Shown here: positions 34,461-43,585 of the stretch, one piece after another
How the letters are laid out: the number at the start of each line of letters is the position of its first letter
How positions within the stretch are numbered: position 1 is the stretch's first letter
Assembly: GCA_007859995.1 (NCBI GenBank)
Contig: SMSL01000006.1
Location: 62,001 to 126,000, forward strand
Source: Candidatus Brocadiaceae bacterium S225
Lineage (GTDB): Bacteria; Planctomycetota; Brocadiia; Brocadiales; Scalinduaceae
DNA length: 64,000 nucleotides
Reading direction: 5' to 3'
Translations under genes and position numbers: made by a program
Notes under the pieces: generated by a model
The model's database searches: none
What the model saw: the letters and a program-made list of their open reading frames with translations, nothing else
What the model was told of the DNA's origin: nothing

Positions 34461-35621
34461 ACGACGGAAACAAAAGTCAGTATATTAGTTGTTGATGATA
34501 ATGAAGATCTTTGTGATGGTATTAAGGAGTATCTTGAACTTGAGGGATATTTGGTTGAGTATGCTAATAGCGGTAAGGATGCTATTACCATATCACATAA
34601 CAATAGATATGACATCGCCCTTGTGGATATTATGCTGCCGGATATGCAAGGTACTGATCTCGTAAAGAAATTAGCAGTTATGTTACCGTCAACGGATTTT
34701 ATACATATAACGGCACATGCTGCTCTTGATAGCGCGATTGAAGCAGCGCGTCAAGAACAAGTCGTATCCTACGAGACAAAACCATTAGATATGGATCACC
34801 TTCTGGTCGTCCTCAAGCAGATCATGAAACGTAAGAAAATGGAGGACGCACTCTTGCAGGCAGAAAAATTAAAGTCAATCGGGACGATAACTGCCGGAAT
34901 TTCCCATGAGTTTAATAATATACTCGCAATTATCTCCGGTAATGTGCAGCTAATGAAGAGATCTTATAAAGATCATGAAGAGTTGGTTAATGCACTGGAT
35001 ATTATTATGAAGGCGACCAATGATGGAGCTGAAATATCCAAAAAAATGTATAATTTTGCTAAAACAGAAGTAGGCAATACAGAATACGTAACTTATGATT
35101 TAAGTGATTTAATTAAGCAGTCGATTGAATTCACTATGCCCAGGTGGAAAAATATGGCTCAGGCCAATGGTCTAAATTACCATATAGACATAGAGGGTAT
35201 CAGGGGAATATCAGAAGTGCGTTGCAATTCTGCAGAAATAAGAGAGGCGTTTGTAAATATAATAAATAATGCCCTCGATGCAATGCCTGTCGGTGGTAGA
35301 ATTTCATTTAGTACGTGGAACAGAGATGATTCCGTGTTTGTCAGTGTCTCTGATACTGGCAAGGGCATGACAGAAGATGTAAGGAAGAAGGTATTTGATC
35401 CTTTTTTCACTACACGAAGACCTCAAGGTACCGGATTGGGAATGAGTATAGTTTATAGTATACTATCCAGACATAATGGTAAAATAGAGGTTGAAAGTGA
35501 GATTGGAAAGGGCAGTACATTTAATCTTCAATTGCCGATAGTTTCAAGAGCAGATAGTACAAGAGCAATTCCTGAAACGGAACAAGAATCAAAAAGCAGT
35601 GGTCACATTAAATCAGTTTGA
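34461..35621 (+). CDS. REC-histidine kinase with apparent non-canonical start
   Basis: About 386 residues if it begins at ACG 34461. The conserved receiver start SILVVDDNEDLC is encoded from 34479, with acceptor Asp in ALVDIMLPDMQG. A kinase core follows: GTITAGISHEFNNILAIISGNVQL (His), FVNIINNALDAM and GTGLGMSIVYSIL. Between the upstream in-frame TAG (34449) and the TTG at 34551 there is no ATG, GTG or TTG. That TTG would delete the first strand and acidic pocket of the receiver, so translation must begin further up, possibly at ACG. A base error or a decayed start are alternatives. It follows the REC-REC gene after 74 bases. Confidence 0.75.
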   Translation, partial: TTETKVSILVVDDNEDLCDGIKEYLELEGYLVEYANSGKDAITISHNNRYDIALVDIMLPDMQGTDLVKKLAVMLPSTDFIHITAHAALDSAIEAARQEQVVSYETKPLDMDHLLVVLKQIMKRKKMEDALLQAEKLKSIGTITAGISHEFNNILAIISGNVQLMKRSYKDHEELVNALDIIMKATNDGAEISKKMYNFAKTEVGNTEYVTYDLSDLIKQSIEFTMPRWKNMAQANGLNYHIDIEGIRGISEVRCNSAEIREAFVNIINNALDAMPVGGRISFSTWNRDDSVFVSVSDTGKGMTEDVRKKVFDPFFTTRRPQGTGLGMSIVYSILSRHNGKIEVESEIGKGSTFNLQLPIVSRADSTRAIPETEQESKSSGHIKSV

Positions 35622-35689
35622 TAAAAAATCTATGTTATTGTAGGATTGTGACATCGTAATTAATATTTGTTTTTAAAGGGCATTAATCT

Positions 35690-36220
35690 ATGCAGAGAAC
35701 AGTGGATATAAACACGTCTTATGAAGAGCTGCCTTTAGTCAATCCGGATGCCCCAAAGGTTGAAAGCCGTAGAAGTAAAACAGCTACAACTCCTTCAGCA
35801 GAGTCTATAAAACAGGATCATGAAGATGCAGAAATGATAATGAAGCATGTAGACTTGGGAGATCCGGTGAAAGCTGAAGACAGGATTGAAGTAAATGAAA
35901 AATTCTTGATTGATACTATGCCTGGAAAATCCTCTAAACCGGCGACTACGGGGCAGGGCGGTTTGAGAAAACCTCATTACACACGCCTTTTCGTGCTAGA
36001 TAACAAGATAGTCTTTCAGGCGGCATGCTGTATGCCGTTGAGAGTTGTTGCCGCGAACCTGGATGGTGATACAGTATCAGGGAAAGTCTTGTATAGTACC
36101 CACTCAGATAATGAAGGTGGGAAATTAGTCTATGAATTCCGGGGAGAAGGTTCGGAATTGATAATAGATGTAAAACGTGGTGACAGCACCAGGGCGCAAC
36201 GTCTTTTTTTTAAGATATGA
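35690..36220 (+). CDS. Uncharacterised 176-residue protein
   Basis: I do not recognise this protein. The first 90 residues are polar and probably disordered (many Ser, Thr, Lys, Glu). The C-terminal half has a regular alternation of strands (YTRLFVLDNKIVFQAACCMP, VSGKVLYSTH, KLVYEFRGEG, LIIDVKRG, RLFFKI), like a small beta barrel or PilZ-sized domain. There is no signal peptide or membrane segment. It is the last gene of the molybdoenzyme-kinase run, 68 bases after the REC kinase, so it may be part of the same signalling output. Confidence 0.6.
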   Translation: MQRTVDINTSYEELPLVNPDAPKVESRRSKTATTPSAESIKQDHEDAEMIMKHVDLGDPVKAEDRIEVNEKFLIDTMPGKSSKPATTGQGGLRKPHYTRLFVLDNKIVFQAACCMPLRVVAANLDGDTVSGKVLYSTHSDNEGGKLVYEFRGEGSELIIDVKRGDSTRAQRLFFKI

Positions 36221-36254
36221 ATAAATCATAACATCAAAAAACCTGCAGTAGAAT

Positions 36255-37574
36255 TCAAGTCAATTCCGGAGTTTTGCTATTCTCTTTTACAAAGCACAAG
36301 AGTACAATTCCTATAATAAAGAAACCGACTAGTGATAAAATTGCAAGTCGGGATGTTCCCGTAATCTGACGAATAACTCCGAATACAAAAGGCCCCCAAA
36401 TAGCCGAAAATTTTGCAAAAACAGAGTAAAATCCAAAAAATTCAGCCGATTCTTTAACGGGAATCATTGCTCCATAAAAAGACCTGCTTATCGCTTGAGA
36501 GCCGCCAAGAACAAAACCTACAGCTATCCCCAGTATCCAGAAGTCAAGAGCGCTGGTTATAATATATGCATAGCATAAGATTCCCAGCCAGAGAAATAAA
36601 ACGAAGATTAATATTCTCTTTGTGCCAAAAGTTTTAGATATCCTGCTGAATAACAGTGCACCGCCGATCCCGATAAATTGTACCAGTAATAGAGTACCCA
36701 TAAGAGTTTCATTCTTGAGTCTCAGTTCGTCCTTTCCGTAAATCGTTGCCATCCTGATAACCGTATGTATGCCATCGTTATAGAACATAAAGGCTATCAG
36801 AAAAATTGCAAGGTTACGGTGCCTTTTGGCGCTCAAAATAGTGCGCCATGTTCGAGATACTCCGAATCTTAGATATGCCCATGGATTATTATCACTTCGA
36901 TATTGCTGAGGAGCGTTTTTGTTTTTCCCGGGTTCATGCAGCCAGGCAAGTGTGATTAGTGAAAAACCTGCCCACCAGACTCCTGTAAACAACAGGCTTA
37001 TTCTTACTGCCATTGTTTTTTCAATGCCGATCTTGTTATGAGTAAGGATTAAGATTATACAGATTAAGAACTGCAGACCGCCTCCCAGATATCCATAAGC
37101 ATAACCTCTACCTGAAACCTGATCAATCTCACTCTTTGTAGCAATATGAGGGAGAAACGCGTCATAAAAAATATTCGCACTGATGAAGCAGGTATTGGCA
37201 AGGAAGAAAGAGACCATCGTCATCCATACATCACCACTCTGACTGAAAAACAGAAGCGCGGTAAACAGACTGCCTCCAAAACAGAAACTCATCAAAAATC
37301 TCTTTTTTGATTTTGATATATCAGCAATTGCACCAAGGATTGGAGCTGATATAAATACCAGGAGAGCAGTCGTTCCAGCAAGAAAAGCCCATAGTGTGGT
37401 TGCATTAGTAGATATTTCAATGCCACAGAACCTGAAAACCCATCCGTCCGTGGGGACGATAACAGTGGCGAAGTATATTGGTAAAAGAGCAGCAATAACT
37501 GTTGTTGCAAACGCAGAATTTGCCCAATCGTACATATACCACGCAAAGACATTCCTTTTTTTGTCACTTTTCAT
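36255..37574 (-). CDS. MFS transporter, UMF1/Atg22-like family
   Basis: A 439-residue integral membrane protein of about 12 predicted helices. The opening NVFAWYMYDWANSAFATTV is the hallmark of the UMF1 (unknown major facilitator) family related to Atg22 effluxers. A cytoplasmic loop (HEPGKNKNAPQQYRSDNN) splits the two halves and GGSQAISRSFYGAMIPV is a conserved late motif. Substrate unknown; amino-acid efflux is known for the yeast relative. It is convergent with the preceding operon (34-base gap). Confidence 0.88.
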   Translation of the reverse strand: MKSDKKRNVFAWYMYDWANSAFATTVIAALLPIYFATVIVPTDGWVFRFCGIEISTNATTLWAFLAGTTALLVFISAPILGAIADISKSKKRFLMSFCFGGSLFTALLFFSQSGDVWMTMVSFFLANTCFISANIFYDAFLPHIATKSEIDQVSGRGYAYGYLGGGLQFLICIILILTHNKIGIEKTMAVRISLLFTGVWWAGFSLITLAWLHEPGKNKNAPQQYRSDNNPWAYLRFGVSRTWRTILSAKRHRNLAIFLIAFMFYNDGIHTVIRMATIYGKDELRLKNETLMGTLLLVQFIGIGGALLFSRISKTFGTKRILIFVLFLWLGILCYAYIITSALDFWILGIAVGFVLGGSQAISRSFYGAMIPVKESAEFFGFYSVFAKFSAIWGPFVFGVIRQITGTSRLAILSLVGFFIIGIVLLCFVKENSKTPELT

Positions 37575-37810
37575 AAGCGTATTCTATAACCAATGCGGAC
37601 CAATAATCTCAAATCTCTGTCTGGCGGTAGTCTGAGTATTTCGTAAGTCTGAAATATTATTCTCTCTTTACAATCCTGAGAGAAAATAGTAGATTTGCCT
37701 GAAAGCGTTTCTTTAGATACAAATTATACATGGTGTTTTATTTGTCAGCATTATAGACTTTTCCATCAGTTTATCATCAGAAAAAAGAGGTTACTATATC
37801 AAGTAAAATT

Positions 37811-38569
37811 ATGAATAAGAAAAGGTATGAGAGCAAAAGTGTTGTATCTGCCTATATAAATATGAGATTGCAGAATCCTGAAGTAATGATCATTGTAAAA
37901 CACAGGGAATCCATTTCAGGAAAACACGTACTTGATATTGGATGTGGTAGCGGTAGAACAACAGCGATTTTAAAGAATCTGAGCAGTGGTTACGTTGGCC
38001 TTGATTACTCATTAGAAATGGTAGAATCATGCAGGAAGAGATTTGAAGGGGTTAGCTTTTTACATGGTGATGTGAGAGACATGAGTGAATTTAAAGACGG
38101 GGAGTTTGATTATGTAATGTTTTCATTCAATGGGCTTGATTCAATTAACCATGAAGAGAGGCTTAACGGTTTAATGGAGATTCGACGTGTGCTTAAGCAG
38201 GAAGGGCTTTTTGTCTTTTCCTCACATAATAGAAACCACAGATATGCAATATCAAATCCGAAAATGAAATTTTCAACAACTCCTTGTAAGCAAGTCGGGA
38301 ATATTATTAAATATTTTGTGTCCATACGTAACCGCTTGAGGAATAAAAACCATCAGGTATTTAAAGACCAATATGCAATCATAAACGATGTAGCGCACGA
38401 CTATGCCATGCTGACGTATTATATAGATAAAGTGAATCAGGTAAAACAACTTGATGATATGGGATTTGAGACTATTGAGATGTATGATACTCTGGGAAAT
38501 ATGCTGGACATGGACAGTGTTGATAAGGACAGTGCGTGGATATATTACGTGGCTAAAAAATTTGTTTAA
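37811..38569 (+). CDS. Class I SAM-dependent methyltransferase
   Basis: A 252-residue methyltransferase with motif I VLDIGCGSGRTTAIL (about 38-52), the acidic strand YVGLDYSLEMVE and motif IV FDYVMFSFNGLDSI. The second half (LRNKNHQVFKDQYAI) is of unknown specificity. Similarity is to the Methyltransf_11/25 group, which covers lipids, quinones, sugars and small metabolites. It is divergent from the UMF1 transporter and alone on its strand. No substrate can be inferred. Confidence 0.82.
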   Translation: MNKKRYESKSVVSAYINMRLQNPEVMIIVKHRESISGKHVLDIGCGSGRTTAILKNLSSGYVGLDYSLEMVESCRKRFEGVSFLHGDVRDMSEFKDGEFDYVMFSFNGLDSINHEERLNGLMEIRRVLKQEGLFVFSSHNRNHRYAISNPKMKFSTTPCKQVGNIIKYFVSIRNRLRNKNHQVFKDQYAIINDVAHDYAMLTYYIDKVNQVKQLDDMGFETIEMYDTLGNMLDMDSVDKDSAWIYYVAKKFV

Positions 38570-38712
38570 AAAAAGATAAATCGAAAGAACTCGGTCCATT
38601 CCCGGAAGGTCAAATATAAAGCCTCTGCACTTCAACCTTTTTTTGAAAATTATAATATTTTATAAAATATGTTACTGCGCAGGAACTATAGAGTAACATG
38701 TTATACACCTTA

Positions 38713-39579
38713 TTATTTTCTCCTCGCGGAAATTATGCGTTCCTTCCCCTGCAGATCTTCTATCTTTTCTATTTCGTTGTAATGTGATTCATTTTGCATA
38801 AGCTTTATAATAATATTCGCCTGTGTCTCTCCAATTTCAGTAACCAGATAACCTCCAGGCCTTAACCAGTCTGCGGCATCTTTGATTATTTTTCTGAAGA
38901 AATATAATCCGTCTTCACCGCCAACCAGTGCTTGCCGTGGTTCATGTTCTTTTACTTCTGGCTCTAATTCATTCCACTCTGATTCACTTATGTATGGAGG
39001 ATTTGAAACAATAAAATCTATATGTTCTTTTTCAACGCGGTTAAAGAATGCTTCAAAGAAGTCTCCGTGCAGGAGGTGCACTTTGTCAGCAACCCCATGT
39101 GCTTGAATATTTTCTTTTGCGAGTGATAAAGCATCCTGTGAGATATCATTTGTATATACTACAACTTTACTCAGGTTTTTAGCCAGAGATACGGCGATGT
39201 TGCCTGAGCCGGTACCTATTTCCAGAATGATTATACTCTTGTCTGAAAATTCCTTATCATTTGCTTTGCTCAGGACTGTTTCTACAAGTATTTCCGTTTC
39301 AGGTCGCGGAATTAATACCCGTTCATCAACGGTAAACTCGAGTGACATAAACTCTACCCGTCGCGTAATATATTGCAATGGAACATGACTGGCTCTTTTA
39401 TATATTAATTCGCTGTAATTGCAGATGTCAGCTTCATCAATAATATTATCCGGATTTGTATAGAGGCAGGCCCTGTCGCACGATAACGCATATGCCAAAA
39501 GTGTATCGGCATCTGTTTCTGGAAATTCAATTTCAGATTTCTTTAATATTGCAATTGCCCATTTCAGACTATTACGAAT
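38713..39579 (-). CDS. prmC: Release-factor glutamine methyltransferase PrmC (start uncertain)
   Basis: PrmC methylates the Gln of the GGQ motif of release factors. It has the signatures ILEIGTGSGNIAVSLA and the catalytic NPPYIS, and lies just downstream of prfA, the standard order. The only regular start, TTG 39498, would cut off the first 27-28 residues; the frame upstream of it (TIRNSLKWAIAIL, then FPETDADTLLAYAL) is typical PrmC N-terminal sequence. No ATG, GTG or TTG exists there. I place the start at ATT 39579, which follows an AAGG sequence and gives 288 residues, the family norm. The precise start is inference. Confidence 0.88.
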   Translation of the reverse strand: MRNSLKWAIAILKKSEIEFPETDADTLLAYALSCDRACLYTNPDNIIDEADICNYSELIYKRASHVPLQYITRRVEFMSLEFTVDERVLIPRPETEILVETVLSKANDKEFSDKSIIILEIGTGSGNIAVSLAKNLSKVVVYTNDISQDALSLAKENIQAHGVADKVHLLHGDFFEAFFNRVEKEHIDFIVSNPPYISESEWNELEPEVKEHEPRQALVGGEDGLYFFRKIIKDAADWLRPGGYLVTEIGETQANIIIKLMQNESHYNEIEKIEDLQGKERIISARRK

Positions 39580-39622
39580 TGTATTTGCCTTTTTAATATC
39601 TCTTATATTCTTAATAAGGGTT

Positions 39623-40720
39623 TTACAGGGTTTCGGCTAATTCCTTCATTTTTTCCTGCTTTCCGTATTCTGTCATTGCCGCAATCAAATCGTCAATTTC
39701 TCCAAGCATTATTTTTTCCAGATTGTATAGATTGAGATTTATCCTGTGGTCAGTTACTCTGTTTTGGGGGAAGTTGTATGTGCGGATCTTTTCACTTCTG
39801 TCTCCGGAACCGATCTGAGAACGTCGTGTATTATCACGTTTGTTTTTGGTCTGCTCCTGATAAAAAGTATAGAGACGGCTTCGAAGTACACGCATTGCTT
39901 TCGCACGGTTTCTGTGCTGAGATTTTTCATCCATGCACTTGACAACCAGGCCGGTAGGCAAGTGGACAATCCTGATTGCAGAACTGGTTTTGTTGACTTT
40001 CTGTCCTCCTGGTCCGGATGATCGAAACGTGTCAACAGTTATGTCTTTTGGGTCAATATTAACATCAACGTCTTCTACCTCCGGTAAGACAGCGACTGTT
40101 GCTGCCGAGGTATGTATCCTTCCGCTCGTTTCTGTTGAAGGAACTCTCTGCACTCTATGAGTTCCGCTTTCAAAGCATAACTTGCTATAAACCGATGGCC
40201 CTTCAATGGAAAAGGTTACCTCTTTAAAGCCTCCAATTTCTGTAAGGCTGGAGTCCATCATTTCTATCTTCCATTTTTGTTTTTCCGCATATTTTGAGTA
40301 CATCTTAAAAAGATCTGCAGCGAATAGCGCTGCCTCATCGCCGCCTGTTCCAGCACGGATTTCCATTATCGCACTCTTAGTGGCATCACCACTTTCCATA
40401 TAGAAACACCCTTTAACCTCTTCAAAAAGTTCTATTTCTTTCTCTTCAAGGCTGTCCAGTTCATCCCTGGCCATTTCATATAAATCTTTATCGCCACTAT
40501 TTTCGGAAATGATTGTACTTGCCTCTTCTTTTTGTTTGAGTGTTTTATCCAGTAGTAGATATTTGGTTACGAATTTTGACAGCTTGCCGTGTTCTTTTAC
40601 ATAAGAGGTATATCTGGTATTGTCCGCAATAATCTCCGGATCAGATAAATGTTTTTCCAGTTCATTATTACGCTCAAACATCTCCTTCAGCTTCTTTAAC
40701 AGTTTGTCGTTAATCTGCAC
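39623..40720 (-). CDS. prfA: Peptide chain release factor 1
   Basis: RF1 recognises UAA and UAG and releases the finished chain. The peptidyl-release GGQ lies in [16 protein letters not shown], and the codon-recognition PxT appears as [13 protein letters not shown], the RF1 form (RF2 has SPF). At 365 residues it has normal length. Its start overlaps the end of rpmE by 11 bases, and prmC follows, so rpmE-prfA-prmC is a conserved translation operon. Confidence 0.97.
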   Translation of the reverse strand: MQINDKLLKKLKEMFERNNELEKHLSDPEIIADNTRYTSYVKEHGKLSKFVTKYLLLDKTLKQKEEASTIISENSGDKDLYEMARDELDSLEEKEIELFEEVKGCFYMESGDATKSAIMEIRAGTGGDEAALFAADLFKMYSKYAEKQKWKIEMMDSSLTEIGGFKEVTFSIEGPSVYSKLCFESGTHRVQRVPSTETSGRIHTSAATVAVLPEVEDVDVNIDPKDITVDTFRSSGPGGQKVNKTSSAIRIVHLPTGLVVKCMDEKSQHRNRAKAMRVLRSRLYTFYQEQTKNKRDNTRRSQIGSGDRSEKIRTYNFPQNRVTDHRINLNLYNLEKIMLGEIDDLIAAMTEYGKQEKMKELAETL

Positions 40721-41015
40721 TACCGATCTCCGGTTTTTCTTCTACGGCAACAGCCTCCTGGGTATCAGAATTACTACTTTCGACTGAATTACCGGAACCA
40801 CCTTTAGCTGAATCTTGAGTCCATTTGAATTTCTGTTTAAATCTTTCAACCCTTCCGGCACTATCAACAAATTTCTGTTTTCCCGTGTAAAAAGGATGGC
40901 ACTTAGAACATACTTCGACATGAATTTTGCTTTTTGTTGACCGTGTTACAAAAGATTCGCCACAACCGCAGGTAACAGTTGTCTCCATAATTTCAGGATG
41001 TATTTCTTTTCTCAT
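40710..41015 (-). CDS. rpmE: 50S ribosomal protein L31 with C-terminal extension
   Basis: L31 of the zinc-binding type: Cys16, Cys18, Cys36 and Cys39 ([21 protein letters not shown]). The core ends near residue 67; an extra 34 residues, rich in Ser and Glu, follow ([17 protein letters not shown]...), making 101 residues instead of about 70. The tail overlaps the prfA start. The start has a GGAGA site 9 bases upstream. A structured leader and promoter lie upstream (41057-41148). Confidence 0.95.
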   Translation of the reverse strand: MRKEIHPEIMETTVTCGCGESFVTRSTKSKIHVEVCSKCHPFYTGKQKFVDSAGRVERFKQKFKWTQDSAKGGSGNSVESSNSDTQEAVAVEEKPEIGSAD

Positions 41016-41056
41016 TTGAGCTTGTCTCCATTAATTAAAATATCTAAAAAATTTAT

Positions 41057-41091
41057 AACACTTAGAATGCCTGTGCAATTCTATAAGTGTT
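41057..41091 (-). promoter_or_regulatory. Leader hairpin upstream of rpmE, attenuator-like
   Basis: Inverted repeat AACACTTAGAAT with ATTCTATAAGTGTT (two-base bulge) around a 9-base loop. On the minus strand it is followed by ATAAATTTTTTAG, giving a terminator-like shape inside the transcribed leader. No minus-strand gene lies upstream that would need a terminator. It could be an autogenous leader recognised by L31, as described for other phyla, but no motif match was tested. Confidence 0.5.
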
Positions 41092-41119
41092 TATCTACGG
41101 TGGATTTAATTAATTTTTC

Positions 41120-41148
41120 ATGATATCAAAGAATATGTATTGTTGCAA
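41120..41148 (-). promoter_or_regulatory. Sigma-70-type promoter of rpmE-prfA-prmC
   Basis: On the minus strand TTGCAA (41148-41143) and TATCAT (41125-41120) are separated by 17 bases, a good match in both boxes and spacing. The start would be near 41113, about 98 bases before rpmE, placing the hairpin 41057-41091 inside the leader. Confidence 0.55.
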
Positions 41149-41352
41149 TGATAAATATTGGAAATATTCAGTTGTGTTTGGTTAGGTTTCTGCATAGTAC
41201 TTAGCACATACTCTTCGCAATTACAGAGTTTCCGTTTTACTCTTTCATCATAATATATTTGACGTATTGTACTGCAAACACATGACTTGTGAAAATTTTT
41301 ATCTATATTTATTTTGCTTAGTTAAAACTATTATGTAAAATGTAATTTTCTC

Positions 41353-42906
41353 GTGGTTGTATCTATAAAAAAGACTGGAGTTAATCTTTTGCTTGATAAA
41401 GCTGAGTTAAGATCACACAATCTGGTGCACATTCTATCAAATATCGGTAGTCCAGATATCCTGTTAATAGGGGATTTTATGCTTGATAAATATGTATGGG
41501 GTGAGGTCAAGCGCATATCACAGGAGGCACCAATACCTGTACTGAATGTAACATCCGAGGAAATAAGGCCTGGTGGTGCAGGAAGTGTTGCGAATAACCT
41601 TGCACAACTAGGGGCTAATGTCTGTTGTTATGGTGTGATTGGCAATGATGATGAGGGCAGGCGGTTATTAAATAATTTAAATGGTATTGGAGTAGAAACG
41701 GACGGCATTGTACAGGCTTCGGATAGGCCAACGACCGTAAAGGTCAGAATGATGGGCCATCTTCAATCAGCGGGGAAAGGAATTCAACAGCTTTTAAGAA
41801 TTGATTATGAAAAGGTCGATGACATTGAAGATGAGATACAGGATGAAATTATCAGTAAGATAGAGAGCAAGGTTCAACATGTTGACATAATATTGATATC
41901 CGATATGAATAAGGGTGTTCTGTCCTGCCGTATTCTTGAAACGGTTATCAGATTGGGTAAAGATAATAACGTGCCGGTGATAGTCGATCCGAGGCTTTCA
42001 AATGATTATACAATTTATAAGGGCGCAACGGCAATTACACCTAACCGTTTCGAAACAAAACTGGCAACCGGGATTAAAATAACAGACGTTAACAGCATGA
42101 GATCTGCTGGAAAGAAGTTGTTGGAAGAGTCTCTCTTTGAGTATGTTATTATAACGGCTGATAAGGATGGAATGTTTTTGTATAGAAATGACGGATCATG
42201 TGATCTAATACCTACTGTGCCTAAAGATGTTTACGATGTCAGTGGCGCAGGAGATATGGTTTTGAGTGTTTTTGGTTTTGTGGTAGGAAGTAAGAGTAGT
42301 TTTGAAGATGCGGCAATGATTGCAAACATTGCCGCCGGGATAGAGGTTGGTAAGATAGGTGCCGTTCCAATTAGTAAGAGTGAGATACTGAGTGAACTTA
42401 TGGGAGGGTCAAATCCTCTTTATACAAAAATTAAAGTTTTGGATGAGTTGGAAAAAATACTCAATGATCGCAGAGGACGTAACGAGAGAATTGTGTTCAC
42501 GAATGGATGCTTTGACATACTTCATGTCGGTCATATAGAATATCTTAAATTTTCAAGACAACAGGGTGATGTGCTGGTAATTGGCTTAAATACTGACAGG
42601 TCTGTAAGAGAGCAAAAAGGTGAACAGAGGCCTTTTGTTTCTGAAGATGAAAGAGCAAGGTTAATTTCTGCGCTGGAAGACGTAAGCTATGTGATTCTTT
42701 TTGACGAACTAACACCTGATAAACTAATAAAAAGACTTAAACCGGACGTCCTTGTAAAAGGGGAAGATTGGAAAGAGAAAGGGGTGGTAGGCCGTGAATT
42801 CGTTGAATCTTATGGCGGTAAAGTGATTTTGGCTCCCTTTGTTAAAAACGCTTCAACAACTGATATTGTTACAAGGATTATAGAACGGAATAATAATCTG
42901 CGGTAG
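41353..42906 (+). CDS. hldE: Bifunctional heptose-7-phosphate kinase/adenylyltransferase HldE
   Basis: HldE phosphorylates D-glycero-D-manno-heptose 7-phosphate at C1 and later activates heptose 1-phosphate with ATP, for LPS inner core. The N-terminal ribokinase-like domain (residues 1-345) has LIGDFMLDKYVWG, RPGGAGSVANNLA and the catalytic YDVSGAGDMVLS. The C-terminal nucleotidyltransferase starts FTNGCFDILHVGHIEYL near residue 383 with the HxGH motif. At 517 residues it is slightly longer than the enteric protein (477), by an N-terminal extension. The start is GTG. gmhA follows, so the heptose pathway is clustered. Confidence 0.94.
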   Translation: MVVSIKKTGVNLLLDKAELRSHNLVHILSNIGSPDILLIGDFMLDKYVWGEVKRISQEAPIPVLNVTSEEIRPGGAGSVANNLAQLGANVCCYGVIGNDDEGRRLLNNLNGIGVETDGIVQASDRPTTVKVRMMGHLQSAGKGIQQLLRIDYEKVDDIEDEIQDEIISKIESKVQHVDIILISDMNKGVLSCRILETVIRLGKDNNVPVIVDPRLSNDYTIYKGATAITPNRFETKLATGIKITDVNSMRSAGKKLLEESLFEYVIITADKDGMFLYRNDGSCDLIPTVPKDVYDVSGAGDMVLSVFGFVVGSKSSFEDAAMIANIAAGIEVGKIGAVPISKSEILSELMGGSNPLYTKIKVLDELEKILNDRRGRNERIVFTNGCFDILHVGHIEYLKFSRQQGDVLVIGLNTDRSVREQKGEQRPFVSEDERARLISALEDVSYVILFDELTPDKLIKRLKPDVLVKGEDWKEKGVVGREFVESYGGKVILAPFVKNASTTDIVTRIIERNNNLR

Positions 42907-42974
42907 ATAGTCCATCGAGAGTATATTCATTATTAAAATGCATGGGAATAGCAAACAAAGCGCGTTAAATATAT

Positions 42975-43544
42975 ATGAAAAAAGAAATTGAATCATCCTT
43001 GAATGAGAGCATAAACATTAAGACTGAACTCCTTTCGAATAGCGTAGAAACAGTTGCTCAAATTGCAAATATATTAATAGAAGCATTCCAGGCAGGTCAC
43101 TCGCTGTTCCTTATGGGAAATGGTGGAAGCGCCGCAGATGCACAACATATTTCCGGAGAACTTGTTGGCAGATTTAAAAAAAATAGAAAACCATTGCCCG
43201 CGCTCGCACTAACCACAGATACCTCTGTGCTGACAGCAATTGCTAATGATTTTGGATATGATCACTGTTTTGAGAGACAGGTAGATGCATTTGTTAAGGA
43301 CGGTGATATTGTCATTGGCTTAAGTACAAGCGGCAATTCATCAAGTATCATAAATGCTGCTCTAGTAGCGAAAGGAAAGGGTGCAAGGACTATTGCCTTT
43401 ACCGGTAAAGATGGCGGCAGGCTTAAAGATCACGTTGATGTATGCCTGGAAATTCCTTCAACAGATACGGCGCGCATACAGGAATGCCATATAACAATCG
43501 GCCATATTCTTTGTTCAATAATAGAAAAAGAATTATTCAAGTAA
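42975..43544 (+). CDS. gmhA: Phosphoheptose isomerase GmhA
   Basis: Converts sedoheptulose 7-phosphate to D-glycero-D-manno-heptose 7-phosphate, the substrate for HldE. At 189 residues it has normal length. SIS-domain motifs: LFLMGNGGSAADAQHISGELVGRF, then ALTTDTSVLTAIAND and GLSTSGNSSSIINA, and the late IQECHITIGHILCSIIE with metal-binding His. It is 68 bases after hldE. Together they show the cell makes ADP-heptose for LPS or glycan. Confidence 0.95.
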   Translation: MKKEIESSLNESINIKTELLSNSVETVAQIANILIEAFQAGHSLFLMGNGGSAADAQHISGELVGRFKKNRKPLPALALTTDTSVLTAIANDFGYDHCFERQVDAFVKDGDIVIGLSTSGNSSSIINAALVAKGKGARTIAFTGKDGGRLKDHVDVCLEIPSTDTARIQECHITIGHILCSIIEKELFK

Positions 43545-43585
43545 TTTTTGCGATAACACATGTTAGGTGATTGGGGGGGTACTGG

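Larger units (their letters stand above)
41016..41352. other. 337-base divergent intergenic region
   Basis: It carries the rpmE promoter and leader (41057-41148). Towards hldE there is AT-rich sequence; TTGACG at 41259 lacks a good partner, so the hldE promoter is unresolved. No gene seen. Confidence 0.5.

Noticed and set aside
34551-35621. Starting the REC-kinase at TTG 34551
   Set aside because: This would remove the first strand and acidic pocket of the receiver, which are clearly encoded upstream in the same frame.
41171-41191. Sigma-54-like TTGGTTA-N5-CTGCA on the plus strand before hldE
   Set aside because: GG-GC spacing fits but both half-sites match poorly, and a similar stretch (CGGTTAGGTCTTTGC) occurs near the IS remnant at 58640, so chance or IS-end sequence is more likely.
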